The notes beneath the pieces were generated by a model, which was given only the letters and a program-made list of their open reading frames with translations, made no database searches and was not told the DNA's origin. Source: an uncultured Eubacteriales bacterium (GTDB taxonomy: Bacteria; Bacillota; Clostridia; Christensenellales; Aristaeellaceae). From it: a DNA stretch of 64,000 nucleotides. The stretch lies in assembly GCA_902801165.1 (NCBI GenBank), contig CADCHI010000001.1, forward strand, positions 91,186 through 155,185. The letters are read 5' to 3'. Position 1 is the stretch's first letter. Every line of letters begins with the position of its first letter. A program made the translations under genes and the position numbers. This document shows positions 28,881 to 37,545 of the stretch, piece by piece.

Positions 28881-28923
28881 CGACCGGAGCGGGGACGATT
28901 TGGACGCTTATGTTAATTCCATA

Positions 28924-28952
28924 TTGACAACGAGGTTAAATGCGGGTATAAT
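28924..28952 (+). promoter_or_regulatory. Consensus promoter of the second solute-binding protein
   Basis: Perfect TTGACA, 17 bases, perfect TATAAT, 39 bases before the ATG. It predicts very strong expression. Confidence 0.88.
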
Positions 28953-28991
28953 ATCAGTGGTTGAAAACCAATAGAAACGGAGGTAACATAC

Positions 28992-30074
28992 ATGAAGAAA
29001 CTGCTTGCTGTGCTGCTGGCCGCTCTGCTGGCGCTGGCCTGCTGCTCCGCCTTCGCGGAGGAGATCGACGCGGACCTGATCGCCGCCGCTCAGGAAGAGG
29101 GCGAGCTGGTCGTCTACGGTTCCTGCGAAGAGGACTACCTGGCCGCCGCGACCCGGCACTTTGAGGAGCTGTACGGCATCAAGACCCAGTATCAGCGCCT
29201 GTCCACCGGCGAGGTTCCCACCAAGATCGAAGAGGAAAACGGCAATCCCTCCGCTGACGTCTGGTTCGGCGGCACCAACAACCCCTATGACGAGGCCGCC
29301 GCGAAGGGCCTGCTGGACAACAGCTATGTGCCCGTCAACGCCGCGCACCTGACCAAGGACATCTACAAGAATCCCGACGGCTACTGGTACGGCATCTACA
29401 CCGGCATCCTGGGCTTCATGGCCAACAAGGATGAGCTGGACCGCCTGGGCCTCGAGGCTCCCCAGACCTGGGACGACCTGCTGAAGGAAGAGTACAAGGG
29501 CCTGATCTGGCTGTCCAACTACAACACCGCCGGCACCGCCAAGCTGGTCGTGAACACCATGCTGCAGATGAAGGGCCACGATGAGGGCATCCAGTACCTG
29601 GTGGACCTGGACAAGAACATCCAGGTGTACACCAAGTCCGGCTCCGGCCCCTCCAAGAACGTGGGCACCGGCGAGTGCACCATCGGCATCGGCTTCCTGC
29701 ACGATGGCGTCACCCAGATCGTGGACAACGGCTATGAGAACATCCAGCTGATCATCCCCGCGGACGGCACCACCTGCGAGATCGGGCCGGTGGCCATCTT
29801 CAAGGGCGCGAAGCATCCCAACGCCGCCAAGCTGTTCCTGGAGTACGCCCTGTCTCCCGAGTGCGTGGAGCTGGCCGCCCAGAACGGCTCCTATCAGTTC
29901 CTGGTGCTGGACAACGCCCAGCAGCCCCAGGCTGCCATCGACTTCGGCCTGGATCCCAACCTGGTTTGGGACGGCTATGACTTCGCGGAAGCCGCGGCCA
30001 GCACCACTGCCAACGTGGAGGCCGTCATCAACGCCCTGGGCGACGCCGCTGACGATCGCTTCCAGACTGAATAA
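28992..30074 (+). CDS. ABC importer extracellular solute-binding protein (locus 2, Fbp/Afu type)
   Basis: 360 residues. Signal peptide MKKLLAVLLAALLALACCSA with probable cleavage after AFA. Cysteines at 17 and 18 do not make a good lipobox (the -3 position is Ala rather than Leu). Mature sequence LVVYGSCEEDYLAAATRHFE, ENGNPSADVWFGGTNN and IPADGTTCEIGPVAIFKGAK is typical of the ferric-ion/phosphonate-binding FbpA family. Its permease and ATPase follow after a strong terminator and three repeat copies. It is paralogous in role to the 20794 gene. Confidence 0.88.
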   Translation: MKKLLAVLLAALLALACCSAFAEEIDADLIAAAQEEGELVVYGSCEEDYLAAATRHFEELYGIKTQYQRLSTGEVPTKIEEENGNPSADVWFGGTNNPYDEAAAKGLLDNSYVPVNAAHLTKDIYKNPDGYWYGIYTGILGFMANKDELDRLGLEAPQTWDDLLKEEYKGLIWLSNYNTAGTAKLVVNTMLQMKGHDEGIQYLVDLDKNIQVYTKSGSGPSKNVGTGECTIGIGFLHDGVTQIVDNGYENIQLIIPADGTTCEIGPVAIFKGAKHPNAAKLFLEYALSPECVELAAQNGSYQFLVLDNAQQPQAAIDFGLDPNLVWDGYDFAEAAASTTANVEAVINALGDAADDRFQTE

Positions 30075-30105
30075 CAGCCCCTCGGCGATAATCGCTCGCT
30101 GACCG

Positions 30106-30140
30106 CTATCCCCGCCCCGCCCGGGGCGGGGATAGTTTTA
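30106..30140 (+). terminator. Strong terminator after the second solute-binding protein
   Basis: Perfect 13-base stem CTATCCCCGCCCC / GGGGCGGGGATAG, loop GCCC, then TTTTAT. Read-through past it would supply the permease and ATPase. Confidence 0.92.
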
Positions 30141-30150
30141 TAAACTGAGT

Positions 30151-30351
30151 CAGATCAGGAAAACAGACTGTTTTCCGGGTCGGCGGGTTTATAAAACACG
30201 CCGACAATCAAGAAAGAATCTGATTAGGAAAACGGGACGTTTTACGGGTCGGCGGATTCCCTGGAATACGCTGACAATCAAGAAAGAATCTGATTAGGAA
30301 AACGGAACGTTTTCCGGGTCGGCGGATTCCGAAGGGATACGCCGACAATCA
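30151..30351. repeat. Triple tandem array of the two-hairpin repeat (copies 3-5)
   Basis: Copies at 30151-30210, 30221-30280 and 30291-30351 have a 70-base period and share the 10-base linker AGAAAGAATC. Copy 3 changes hairpin 1 to GGAAAACAGACTGTTTTCC (compensatory). Inner stems of hairpin 2 are GTTT/AAAC, ATTCC/GGAAT and ATTCC/GGGAT. The array ends 19 bases before the permease ATG, immediately before its ribosome binding site AAAGGAAG. Confidence 0.95.
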
Positions 30352-30370
30352 AGAAAGGAAGTGACTGCTG

Positions 30371-32089
30371 ATGGCACGTGGCCAAAGCGCGGCGCTGGAT
30401 CGGAAGAAGCTGATGGCGGACCCCATTATGATGACCACCATCGTGGTTCTGATTGCCTTTCTGACGCTGTTCATACTCTATCCGCTGGCGATTCTGCTGG
30501 TGGACAGCCTTTACGGCACCAACGGGCTGTCTCTGGAAACCTTCCAGCGCGTCTTTCAGATGCGCACCTTCCGAAAGGCCATCACCAACACGCTGAAGGT
30601 GGGCTTCGTGGTGGGCATACTCTCCACGCTCATCGGTCTGCTGTTCGCGTATGTGGAGGTCTATGTGAAGATGCGCAAGGCGGTGGGCGGGCTGTTCAAG
30701 GTGGTCTCCATGCTGCCCGTGGTATCCCCGCCCTTTGTGCTGTCCCTGTCCATGATCATGCTGTTCGGCAAGGCGGGCCTGATCACCCGCTTCCTGCTGC
30801 ACATCTACGACAACAACATTTACGGCTACTGGGGCATCGTCATCGTGCAGACGCTGACCTTCTTCCCGGTCTGCTACATGATGCTGAAGGGCCTGTTGAA
30901 GAACATCGACCCCTCCATGGAGGAGGCCTCCCGGGACATGGGCGCTTCCCGCTGGAGGGTGTTCACCACGGTGACGTTCCCACTGCTGCTGCCCGGCCTG
31001 GGCAACGCCTTCCTGGTGACGTTCATCGAGTCCATCGCCGACTTCGCCAACCCGATGATCATCGGCGGCAGCTATGACACGCTGGCCACCACCATCTACC
31101 TGCAGATCACCGGCGCGATGGACAAGCAGGGCGCGGCGGCGATGGCCGTGGTGCTGCTGTGCATCACCCTGGCGATGTTCGCGGTGCAGAAGTACTACCT
31201 CGAGCGCAAGACGGCCGCGACCCTGACCGGCAAGGCCAGCCGCGCCCGCATGCTGATCGAGGACAAGTCCGTCACCGTGCCGCTGACGATCCTCTGCTCG
31301 CTGGCGGCCTGCTTCGTCATCATGATGTACATCTGCGTGCCCATCGGCGCGCTGTTCCCCACCTGGGGCTACAAGTTTACCCCGCTGACCTTCAAGTGGT
31401 TCAGCCAGGTGTTCACCAAGTACAGGGGCCTCAAGGCCTTCAAGGACTCCTTCGTGCTGTCCCTGATTGCCTCGCCCATCACGGCGCTCCTGTCCATGAT
31501 CATCTCCTACCTGGTGGTCAAGCGCAAGTTCAAGGCCAAGGGCTTCATTGAGGCGGTCTCGATACTGGCCATGGCCGTGCCCGGCACGGTGCTGGGCGTG
31601 GGCTACATCCGCGGCTTCGCCAACGGCCTGTTCCACACCGGCGTGCTCAGCGGCATCTACGGCACGGGGCTGATCCTGGTCATCGTGTTCGTGGTGCGCT
31701 CTCTGCCCACCGGCACCCGCAGCGGCATCTCCGCCCTGCGGCAGATCGACAAGTCCATCGAGGAATCCGCCTACGACATGGGCGCGGACAGCCTGAAGGT
31801 GTTCACCTCCGTCACGCTGCCGCTGATCAAGGATTCCTTCCTGTCCGGCCTGGTCACCGCCTTCGTGCGCTCCATCACGGCCATTTCCGCCATCATACTG
31901 CTGGTGACGCCCAGCTACCTGCTGATCACCGTGCAGATCAATGAGTTCGCGGAGAAGGGCGCCTACAGCATCGCCTGCGCCTTCGCCACCATACTGATTC
32001 TGATCACCTACGGTTCGGTGGTGCTGATGAACGTGGTCATCAAGTACTTCGGCACCAGCAGAAAGCTAAAGATAAAGGAGGCTAAGTGA
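30371..32089 (+). CDS. ABC importer permease with two fused membrane domains (locus 2)
   Basis: 572 residues, about twelve transmembrane segments, FbpB-like. EAA loops: EEASRDMGASRWRVFTTV in the first half and EESAYDMGADSLKVFTSV in the second. The next gene's ATG lies two bases past its stop. The ribosome binding site AAGGAAG is close to the end of the three-copy repeat array, so access to it may depend on how the repeats fold. Confidence 0.93.
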   Translation: MARGQSAALDRKKLMADPIMMTTIVVLIAFLTLFILYPLAILLVDSLYGTNGLSLETFQRVFQMRTFRKAITNTLKVGFVVGILSTLIGLLFAYVEVYVKMRKAVGGLFKVVSMLPVVSPPFVLSLSMIMLFGKAGLITRFLLHIYDNNIYGYWGIVIVQTLTFFPVCYMMLKGLLKNIDPSMEEASRDMGASRWRVFTTVTFPLLLPGLGNAFLVTFIESIADFANPMIIGGSYDTLATTIYLQITGAMDKQGAAAMAVVLLCITLAMFAVQKYYLERKTAATLTGKASRARMLIEDKSVTVPLTILCSLAACFVIMMYICVPIGALFPTWGYKFTPLTFKWFSQVFTKYRGLKAFKDSFVLSLIASPITALLSMIISYLVVKRKFKAKGFIEAVSILAMAVPGTVLGVGYIRGFANGLFHTGVLSGIYGTGLILVIVFVVRSLPTGTRSGISALRQIDKSIEESAYDMGADSLKVFTSVTLPLIKDSFLSGLVTAFVRSITAISAIILLVTPSYLLITVQINEFAEKGAYSIACAFATILILITYGSVVLMNVVIKYFGTSRKLKIKEAK

Positions 32090-32091
32090 TC

Positions 32092-33180
32092 ATGGCCGAT
32101 ACGCGCGTTAAACAGCCCAAGGGCGTCAAACTGGATCACATTTCCAAAATCTACAAGGACCCCAAGACCGGCAAGGACTTCTACGCCGTCCACGACGTGG
32201 ACCTGACCATCGAGCCGGGCACCTTCGTGACGCTGCTGGGCCCCTCCGGCTGCGGCAAGACCACCACGCTGCGCATGATCGCCGGCTTCGAGTCGCCGGA
32301 CGAGGGCGAGATCTACCTGGGCGGCGAGCCCATCAACGCCCTGACCCCCAACAAGCGCGATACCGCCATGGTGTTCCAGAGCTACGCGCTGTTCCCGCAC
32401 TACAACGTGTTTGACAACGTGGCCTACGGCCTGCGGCTGCGCAAGGTGCCGAAGGACGAGATCAAGCGCCGCGTGACGGACATCCTGGCGCTGGTGGAGC
32501 TCTCCGGCATGGAGCAGCGCATGACCAACCAGCTCTCCGGCGGCCAGCAGCAGCGCGTGGCCCTGGCCCGCGCGCTGGTGGTGGAGCCGGGCGTGCTGCT
32601 GTTCGACGAGCCGCTATCCAACCTGGACGCCAAGCTGCGCGTGCAGATGCGCACGGAGATTCGCCGTATCCAACAGAAGCTGGGCATCACCGCCATCTAC
32701 GTGACCCACGACCAGTCCGAGGCCATGTCCATCTCCGACAACATCATCCTGATGAAGGGCGGCGTCATCGCCCAGATGGGCAGCCCCATGGAGATCTACT
32801 ATCATCCCAACAGCGAGTTCGTGGCCGACTTCATCGGCGAGTGCAACTTCCTGAAGGGCCCCGTGTCCAGCGTCGGCGCGGGCGAGGCCACCGTGAAGAT
32901 CGCGGGCGTGGACGTGCCCGTGGCGACGGACAAGCGCGTGAGCTTGGGCGAGGAGGGCGAGATCGTCCTCCGTCCCGAGGCCATCACCATCGCGGACAGG
33001 GGCATGCTGCCCTGCCGGGTTGAGCTGAGCTGCTTCATGGGCAGCTACCAGAACTACCACGTCCGCGTGGGCGACACGCTGGTGAAGATCACCGACAACT
33101 GCCCGATCAACAAGGAGATCTTCGACGTGGGCGACAACGCCTATATCTCCTTCGACAAGAACTGCGCGCACCTGCTGTAA
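32092..33180 (+). CDS. ABC importer ATPase (locus 2, Fbp/Pot type)
   Basis: 362 residues from ATG 32092; a GTG six bases earlier is in frame and overlaps the permease stop. Walker [47 protein letters not shown] and a TOBE region (EIVLRPEAITIADRG) are present. It powers the permease encoded directly upstream. It ends at a strong terminator. Confidence 0.94.
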   Translation: MADTRVKQPKGVKLDHISKIYKDPKTGKDFYAVHDVDLTIEPGTFVTLLGPSGCGKTTTLRMIAGFESPDEGEIYLGGEPINALTPNKRDTAMVFQSYALFPHYNVFDNVAYGLRLRKVPKDEIKRRVTDILALVELSGMEQRMTNQLSGGQQQRVALARALVVEPGVLLFDEPLSNLDAKLRVQMRTEIRRIQQKLGITAIYVTHDQSEAMSISDNIILMKGGVIAQMGSPMEIYYHPNSEFVADFIGECNFLKGPVSSVGAGEATVKIAGVDVPVATDKRVSLGEEGEIVLRPEAITIADRGMLPCRVELSCFMGSYQNYHVRVGDTLVKITDNCPINKEIFDVGDNAYISFDKNCAHLL

Positions 33181-33194
33181 GCAAGACCGCGCCG

Positions 33195-33228
33195 CGCCCC
33201 GGAGGCTCTGCCTCCGGGGCGTTTCTGT
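33195..33228 (+). terminator. Terminator of importer locus 2
   Basis: CGCCCCGGAGG / CCTCCGGGGCG around CTCTG, followed by TTTCTGT. Confidence 0.85.
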
Positions 33229-33255
33229 CGCTACGCGTGTTGTTTTTTCGCGCCG

Positions 33256-33286
33256 GGTAACCTTTTGGCCTTGGAATCGGTCTTAT
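33256..33286 (+). promoter_or_regulatory. Candidate ECF-type (autoregulated) promoter
   Basis: GGTAACCTTTT, then CGGTCTTAT with 15 bases between TAACC and CGGTC, 46 bases before the ECF sigma gene. AAC-containing -35 and CGTC-like -10 elements are a hallmark of ECF promoters, which often precede their own sigma gene. No sigma-A promoter is evident here. Confidence 0.45.
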
Positions 33287-33331
33287 AGATGGAGCCTTTT
33301 TGGGGTCATTACTGCGAAGGAGCATGGAGAA

Positions 33332-33805
33332 ATGACGAGCGATGAATTTGCCCGCAGGGTGGAGGCGCTGCGCCCGGTGCTGTACCGGGTGTGCCGGGTG
33401 CAGCTTCCCATTCCCGCGGATCGGGAGGATGCCGTGCAGGAGGCGATCTTTCGCGCCTGGCAGAAGCGGGACTCCCTGAGGGACGCCCGCCGCTTCGACA
33501 CCTGGATGATCCGCATACTGGTCAACCAATGCCGCGACATCCTGCGCAGGCACCGATATTTTGTGGTGACGGACGCGCTTCCCGAGCCGCCGTCGGAGGG
33601 TGGCCATGGCGGCGAGCTGCGGGACGCGCTGCTCAGGCTGGACGAGCGGCAGCGGCTGTGCCTGCTGCTGCACTACATCGAGGGTTACAGCGTCAAGGAG
33701 GTGGCGCGGATGCTGGGACTGGGCGAGAGCGCCGTGAAGGCCCGGCTGATGCGGGGCAGGCAGAAGCTGAAGGAAATGCTGTTGGAGGAGGCGTTTGAGA
33801 AGTGA
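33332..33805 (+). CDS. ECF-family RNA polymerase sigma factor
   Basis: 157 residues. Region 2 is DREDAVQEAIFRAWQKRDSL with RFDTWMIRILVNQCRDI (residues about 30-75). Region 4 is LDERQRLCLLLHYIEGYSVK with a helix-turn-helix GLGESAVKARLMRGRQKL (about 105-150). It directs RNA polymerase to stress or envelope promoters. The next gene overlaps by four bases (GTGA) and encodes a single-pass membrane protein, the typical place for an anti-sigma factor. Confidence 0.93.
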   Translation: MTSDEFARRVEALRPVLYRVCRVQLPIPADREDAVQEAIFRAWQKRDSLRDARRFDTWMIRILVNQCRDILRRHRYFVVTDALPEPPSEGGHGGELRDALLRLDERQRLCLLLHYIEGYSVKEVARMLGLGESAVKARLMRGRQKLKEMLLEEAFEK

Positions 33806-34977
33806 TTCGGGGAGAGGATTTCAAGGCGGCCCTCGGCGCGCCGGACGCGGACTTCAACGTCGCCGTGGACGAGGCGCTCCGCCGCGTGCGCGCGGGTGAG
33901 GTTAGGCGCGCGGCCCGTCGAGGGATGCGATATGGCCTGGCGATCGCGGCCGCGGTGCTGGCGCTGACCGGCGTCGCCCTGGCGGTGGCGGCGCGGCTGG
34001 AGCTGTTCGAGGCGTTCCGCGGATTTGACCGCCGGTTCGCCAGGATCCCCGACGGGAACGGCCTGGCGCAGGAGGCTTTGATCTGCCTGCGCACGCCCGA
34101 GCTGGGGAACACCTGGGTGCGGGTCGGCGACGCCTATTACGACGGGCAGTCGGTCATGGTGGGTTACACCCTGGAAAACAACGCGGGGTGCGCGCCATTC
34201 GCGCCTTCCGATGAAGAGCTTGCAGGGATGGAGCGCCTCGAAGAGGGCATGCCCCTGAACCTGCAGGAAATGATGACCGGCGAATCCCAGCGCTGGGAGG
34301 AAGCACTCTTCGTGGCGAAGGCCCGGGGAGAGGCCTTCGGCTTCGCGGAGCACGTCGTCCTTCTGTCGCACTTTGAATTGGAGGACGGGACGGCAGTCAT
34401 GCAGGGCAGGGGAGAGGGCCTGGTCAACTCGCGGGGCGAGGTATACTGGCTGGACGAGATGATGGAGCCGCTGCCCGAACAGGCCCAGGATCAGGATGAG
34501 ATTGTTTTTCGACTGTGCATGCAGCTGCAAACCAGCCATTTCTATACCGAGAATGGGATCGTCTATCAGGACAACGAGGCGCGGGAGCTCGACGGGCTGG
34601 CGGTAAAGGTGCTGCGGACCGCAGGCACGACGGCGCGCTACGCCGGGACCGGTGAATTCGGCGGCGCGACGTTTGAAGCCGAGGCCCGGGTTTCGTTGGT
34701 TACGGCCTCCCTGGAGATCACCGCCGTGGAAGATGCCTTTGCCGCCGACAAGGGCAAGAGGCTCTTTGCCGTGCTGGCAGACGGTGAAACGGGGGAGTGC
34801 TTTTCCAGCGGGAGCGGCATCGTCTGGGACAACACCATATCCTACGACTATAGCGGCATCGGCCACGTGCCCGAGCGCCTCGCCCTGTACCTGGTCACCG
34901 ATGCCGGGGACATGTGGGAGGCCGAGCGGCGCGTTAAAGGCATGGAGCCGACAGTGACTTTGCGGAAAGAGGAATGA
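33802..34977 (+). CDS. Membrane partner of the ECF sigma factor (probable anti-sigma, DUF4179-like)
   Basis: 391 residues from a GTG that overlaps the sigma gene stop. A cytosolic head of about 45 residues (DFNVAVDEALRRVRAGEVRR) precedes one transmembrane helix (GLAIAAAVLALTGVALAVAA). A large extracellular beta-rich domain follows. The head lacks the ZAS zinc motif, as in DUF4179-type partners of clostridial ECF factors. Likely it binds the sigma factor at the membrane and releases it on an external signal; that signal is unknown. Confidence 0.72.
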   Translation: MIRGEDFKAALGAPDADFNVAVDEALRRVRAGEVRRAARRGMRYGLAIAAAVLALTGVALAVAARLELFEAFRGFDRRFARIPDGNGLAQEALICLRTPELGNTWVRVGDAYYDGQSVMVGYTLENNAGCAPFAPSDEELAGMERLEEGMPLNLQEMMTGESQRWEEALFVAKARGEAFGFAEHVVLLSHFELEDGTAVMQGRGEGLVNSRGEVYWLDEMMEPLPEQAQDQDEIVFRLCMQLQTSHFYTENGIVYQDNEARELDGLAVKVLRTAGTTARYAGTGEFGGATFEAEARVSLVTASLEITAVEDAFAADKGKRLFAVLADGETGECFSSGSGIVWDNTISYDYSGIGHVPERLALYLVTDAGDMWEAERRVKGMEPTVTLRKEE

Positions 34978-34990
34978 TCTCTTAAACACA

Positions 34991-35022
34991 AACGCGGGAG
35001 TGCCATAAGGCGCTCCCGCGTT
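34991..35022. terminator. Bidirectional terminator between convergent genes
   Basis: AACGCGGGAG / CTCCCGCGTT stem. It can serve both the sigma operon and the ABC-F gene that ends at 35038. Confidence 0.75.
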
Positions 35023-35037
35023 CAAATTCCTTCCGTT

Positions 35038-36960
35038 TTATTCCCCGGCCGCAGCCTCGCTGAGCTCCTCCCAGAGCTCGTACAGCCCGTCCAAACGCTC
35101 CTGCGCCTCCCGGTGCTCCCGGGCGACCCGGGCGGACTCCTCCGGGTTGGCGTAGACCTCGGGAAGGCCCATCCGGGCCTCCAGGTCAGAGATGGCCTGC
35201 TCGGTGGCGGCGATGTCCGCCTCGGCCTTGGCGAGCCTCGCCTGCAACGCCTTGGCGGACTCCTTCGCCAGGCGCAGGCGGCGCTTCTCCTTGTCCTGCT
35301 GGGTGCGGGTCATGCCGCCCAGCGCGGCCTCCTCCTCGCCGGCCTCCTGGATGCGTTTCTTTTCCAGGTAGTCGTCGTAGTTGCCCAGGTATTCCACCGC
35401 GCCCTCCGGGGACATCTCAATGACCTTCGTGGCCACCTTGTTGATGAAGTAGCGGTCGTGGCTGACGGTCAGAAGCGTGCCCTCGAAGTCGTCCAGGGCC
35501 GCCTCGAGGACCTCCCGGCTGTCCATGTCCAGGTGGTTGGTGGGCTCGTCCAGCAGCAGCAGGTTGTCCTGCCGCAGCATCAGCTTCGCCAGGGCCACGC
35601 GGCCGCGCTCGCCGCCGGAGAGGGTGCCCACCCGCTGGAACACGTCATCGCCGGTGAGCAGGAACAGCGCCAGCACGCCCCGGATGCGGTCCACCTCCAG
35701 ACGGGGGAAGTCGTCCCACAGCTCGTTCAGAACGTCCTTGTCGGGGTGCAGCTGGGCCTGCTGCTGGTCGTAGTAGCCCAGGTCCACGTTGCTGCCGAAG
35801 GCGACGGTGCCGCGATCGGCGGCCAGCTTGCCCGCGATGATGTTCAGAAGGGTGGTCTTGCCTACGCCGTTGGGGCCGATGATGGCCACGCGGTCCCCGG
35901 CCCGCAGGTGCAGGTCGAAGTGCTCGAACAGCGTGCGGCCCTCAAAGCCCTTGGCCAGGTCCCGTGCGATGAGCACGTCGTCGCCGGTGCGGCGGCGGGC
36001 GGTGAAGTTGAAGCGCACCTTCTGCTCGCTGACGGGCTTCTCCAGCCGCTCCAGCTTCTCCAGGCGCTTCTCCCGGCTCTCCGCCAGCTTGATGGACTTC
36101 TCCCGGTTGTACATGCGGTACCGGGCGATAATGGCCTCCTGCCGGGCGATCTCCGCCTGCTGGAGCTTGTACTCCTTCAGCTGGCGCTCCAGATTCGCCT
36201 GTCGCTGGACGGCGAAGCGGTCGTAATTGCCCGTGTACTGGGTCAGGCGCTTCATAGAGAGCTCCGCCATGCAGTCGCAGACGGAATTGAGGAAGTAGCG
36301 GTCGTGGCTGATGACCAGCACCGTGCCGCGGTACTTCTTCAGCGTGTCCTCCAGCCACTGGGTGGAGGCGAGGTCCAGGTGGTTGGTGGGCTCGTCCAGC
36401 ATCAGCAGATCCGGCTGGGTCAGCAGCAGGCGGGCCAGGCACAGGCGGGTCTTCTCGCCGCCGGAGAGCAGGTTGGCCGGCTGGGTCTCCCGGCCCCGGG
36501 CGAAGCCCAGGCCCGCCAGCACGCCCTGTATGCGGCTGGGCCACTCGTAGCCGCCGGCGTCCTCGAAGCGGTCCACCAGGCGGGCGTAGGCGTTGGACAG
36601 CTGGGCGAAGGCGGCGTGGTCGCCGTGCTTCTCCGCCATATCGGCCTCCATCTGGCGCATGCGGGCCTCCATCTGGCGCACCGGCTCGAACACCCGCTCC
36701 AGCTCCTGCTGGATGGTCAGCTCACTCTGGATGTCGGCGTCCTGAGTCAGCACGCCCACGGTCGTGCCCTTCACCAGCGAAATCGTGCCGGAGTCCGGCT
36801 CCATCGCGCCGCTGATCAGCTTGAACAGCGTGGACTTGCCGCTGCCGTTCACGCCCACCAGGCCCATGCGCGAACCGGCCTGAAGGGTGAGACTCACGTC
36901 CTTCAGAACCTCGTTCATCACAAAGGCCTTGTTCACGTTTTGCAGGGTCAGTAGTATCAT
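35038..36960 (-). CDS. ABC-F family ATPase (Uup/YdiF-like)
   Basis: 640 residues, two ABC ATPase domains without membrane segments. Walker A motifs VNGSGKST and PNGVGKTT, signatures LLSGGEKTR and LSGGERGR, Walker B LLMLDEPTNHLD and LLLLDEPTNHLD. The interdomain linker is rich in charged helices (about residues 240-320), and the C-terminal tail is a coiled coil (about 560-640). ABC-F proteins act on ribosomes, easing stalled translation or giving antibiotic protection. Sequence alone does not decide which. Its ATG overlaps the stop of the DUF3267 gene. Confidence 0.92.
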   Translation of the reverse strand: MILLTLQNVNKAFVMNEVLKDVSLTLQAGSRMGLVGVNGSGKSTLFKLISGAMEPDSGTISLVKGTTVGVLTQDADIQSELTIQQELERVFEPVRQMEARMRQMEADMAEKHGDHAAFAQLSNAYARLVDRFEDAGGYEWPSRIQGVLAGLGFARGRETQPANLLSGGEKTRLCLARLLLTQPDLLMLDEPTNHLDLASTQWLEDTLKKYRGTVLVISHDRYFLNSVCDCMAELSMKRLTQYTGNYDRFAVQRQANLERQLKEYKLQQAEIARQEAIIARYRMYNREKSIKLAESREKRLEKLERLEKPVSEQKVRFNFTARRRTGDDVLIARDLAKGFEGRTLFEHFDLHLRAGDRVAIIGPNGVGKTTLLNIIAGKLAADRGTVAFGSNVDLGYYDQQQAQLHPDKDVLNELWDDFPRLEVDRIRGVLALFLLTGDDVFQRVGTLSGGERGRVALAKLMLRQDNLLLLDEPTNHLDMDSREVLEAALDDFEGTLLTVSHDRYFINKVATKVIEMSPEGAVEYLGNYDDYLEKKRIQEAGEEEAALGGMTRTQQDKEKRRLRLAKESAKALQARLAKAEADIAATEQAISDLEARMGLPEVYANPEESARVAREHREAQERLDGLYELWEELSEAAAGE

Positions 36961-37544
36961 GAATGGTTTTCCTCAGTCACATATCGCTTGACGATGCGCA
37001 TGCGCACGCCGGTGTCCTGGATCAGCAGGTCGCCGTCCATCTTCAACAGGGCCCACGCGCAGTAGATGTCGCCCGCCGAGCCGGAGAGGTTCGAGATCTG
37101 AATGATCCACAGGGGCCAGAACCACTTCTCCGGCAGCGCGAATATCAGGATTTGCAGTATGACGCCCCAGAGGACCACCGGCGCGAGGGCCGTGATCACG
37201 TGGGAGCGCCGGTCAAACCACACCGTGCTGCCCGCCCAGGCGTAGGGGAGCTTGAACCCGTAGGTGGGCGGAACGTCGCTGAGCGCGTACATCACCGCGC
37301 CGTGGGTCAACTCGTGCAGCGGGATGTAGGCGATCAGCATCAGCGCCATCCACAGCCACATCCGCCAGTCGCGGGCAAAGACCATGACCTGCGGTCTCAA
37401 GAAGCTCACGGCGACGCCGAGGACGGCGGGGATCGCCGTCAGCGCGACGCCGACCTTGAGCAGCGCCACGACCTGCTTTTTGTTCCGCGTGAAGTCCATC
37501 GTCCCGGCGTAGCGATAGCCCTTGGGCAATTCCCTGTAGTTCAT
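36957..37544 (-). CDS. DUF3267 membrane zinc metalloprotease-like protein
   Basis: 195 residues from ATG 37544. HELTHG (HExxH type) sits inside a transmembrane helix, with further hydrophobic segments on both sides (four or five in all). This is the DUF3267 architecture, a putative zinc metallopeptidase of the membrane. No substrate is known. It starts one base after the methyltransferase stop, and its own stop overlaps the ABC-F start, so the three genes form one operon on the minus strand. Confidence 0.85.
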   Translation of the reverse strand: MNYRELPKGYRYAGTMDFTRNKKQVVALLKVGVALTAIPAVLGVAVSFLRPQVMVFARDWRMWLWMALMLIAYIPLHELTHGAVMYALSDVPPTYGFKLPYAWAGSTVWFDRRSHVITALAPVVLWGVILQILIFALPEKWFWPLWIIQISNLSGSAGDIYCAWALLKMDGDLLIQDTGVRMRIVKRYVTEENHS

Positions 37545-37545
37545 A

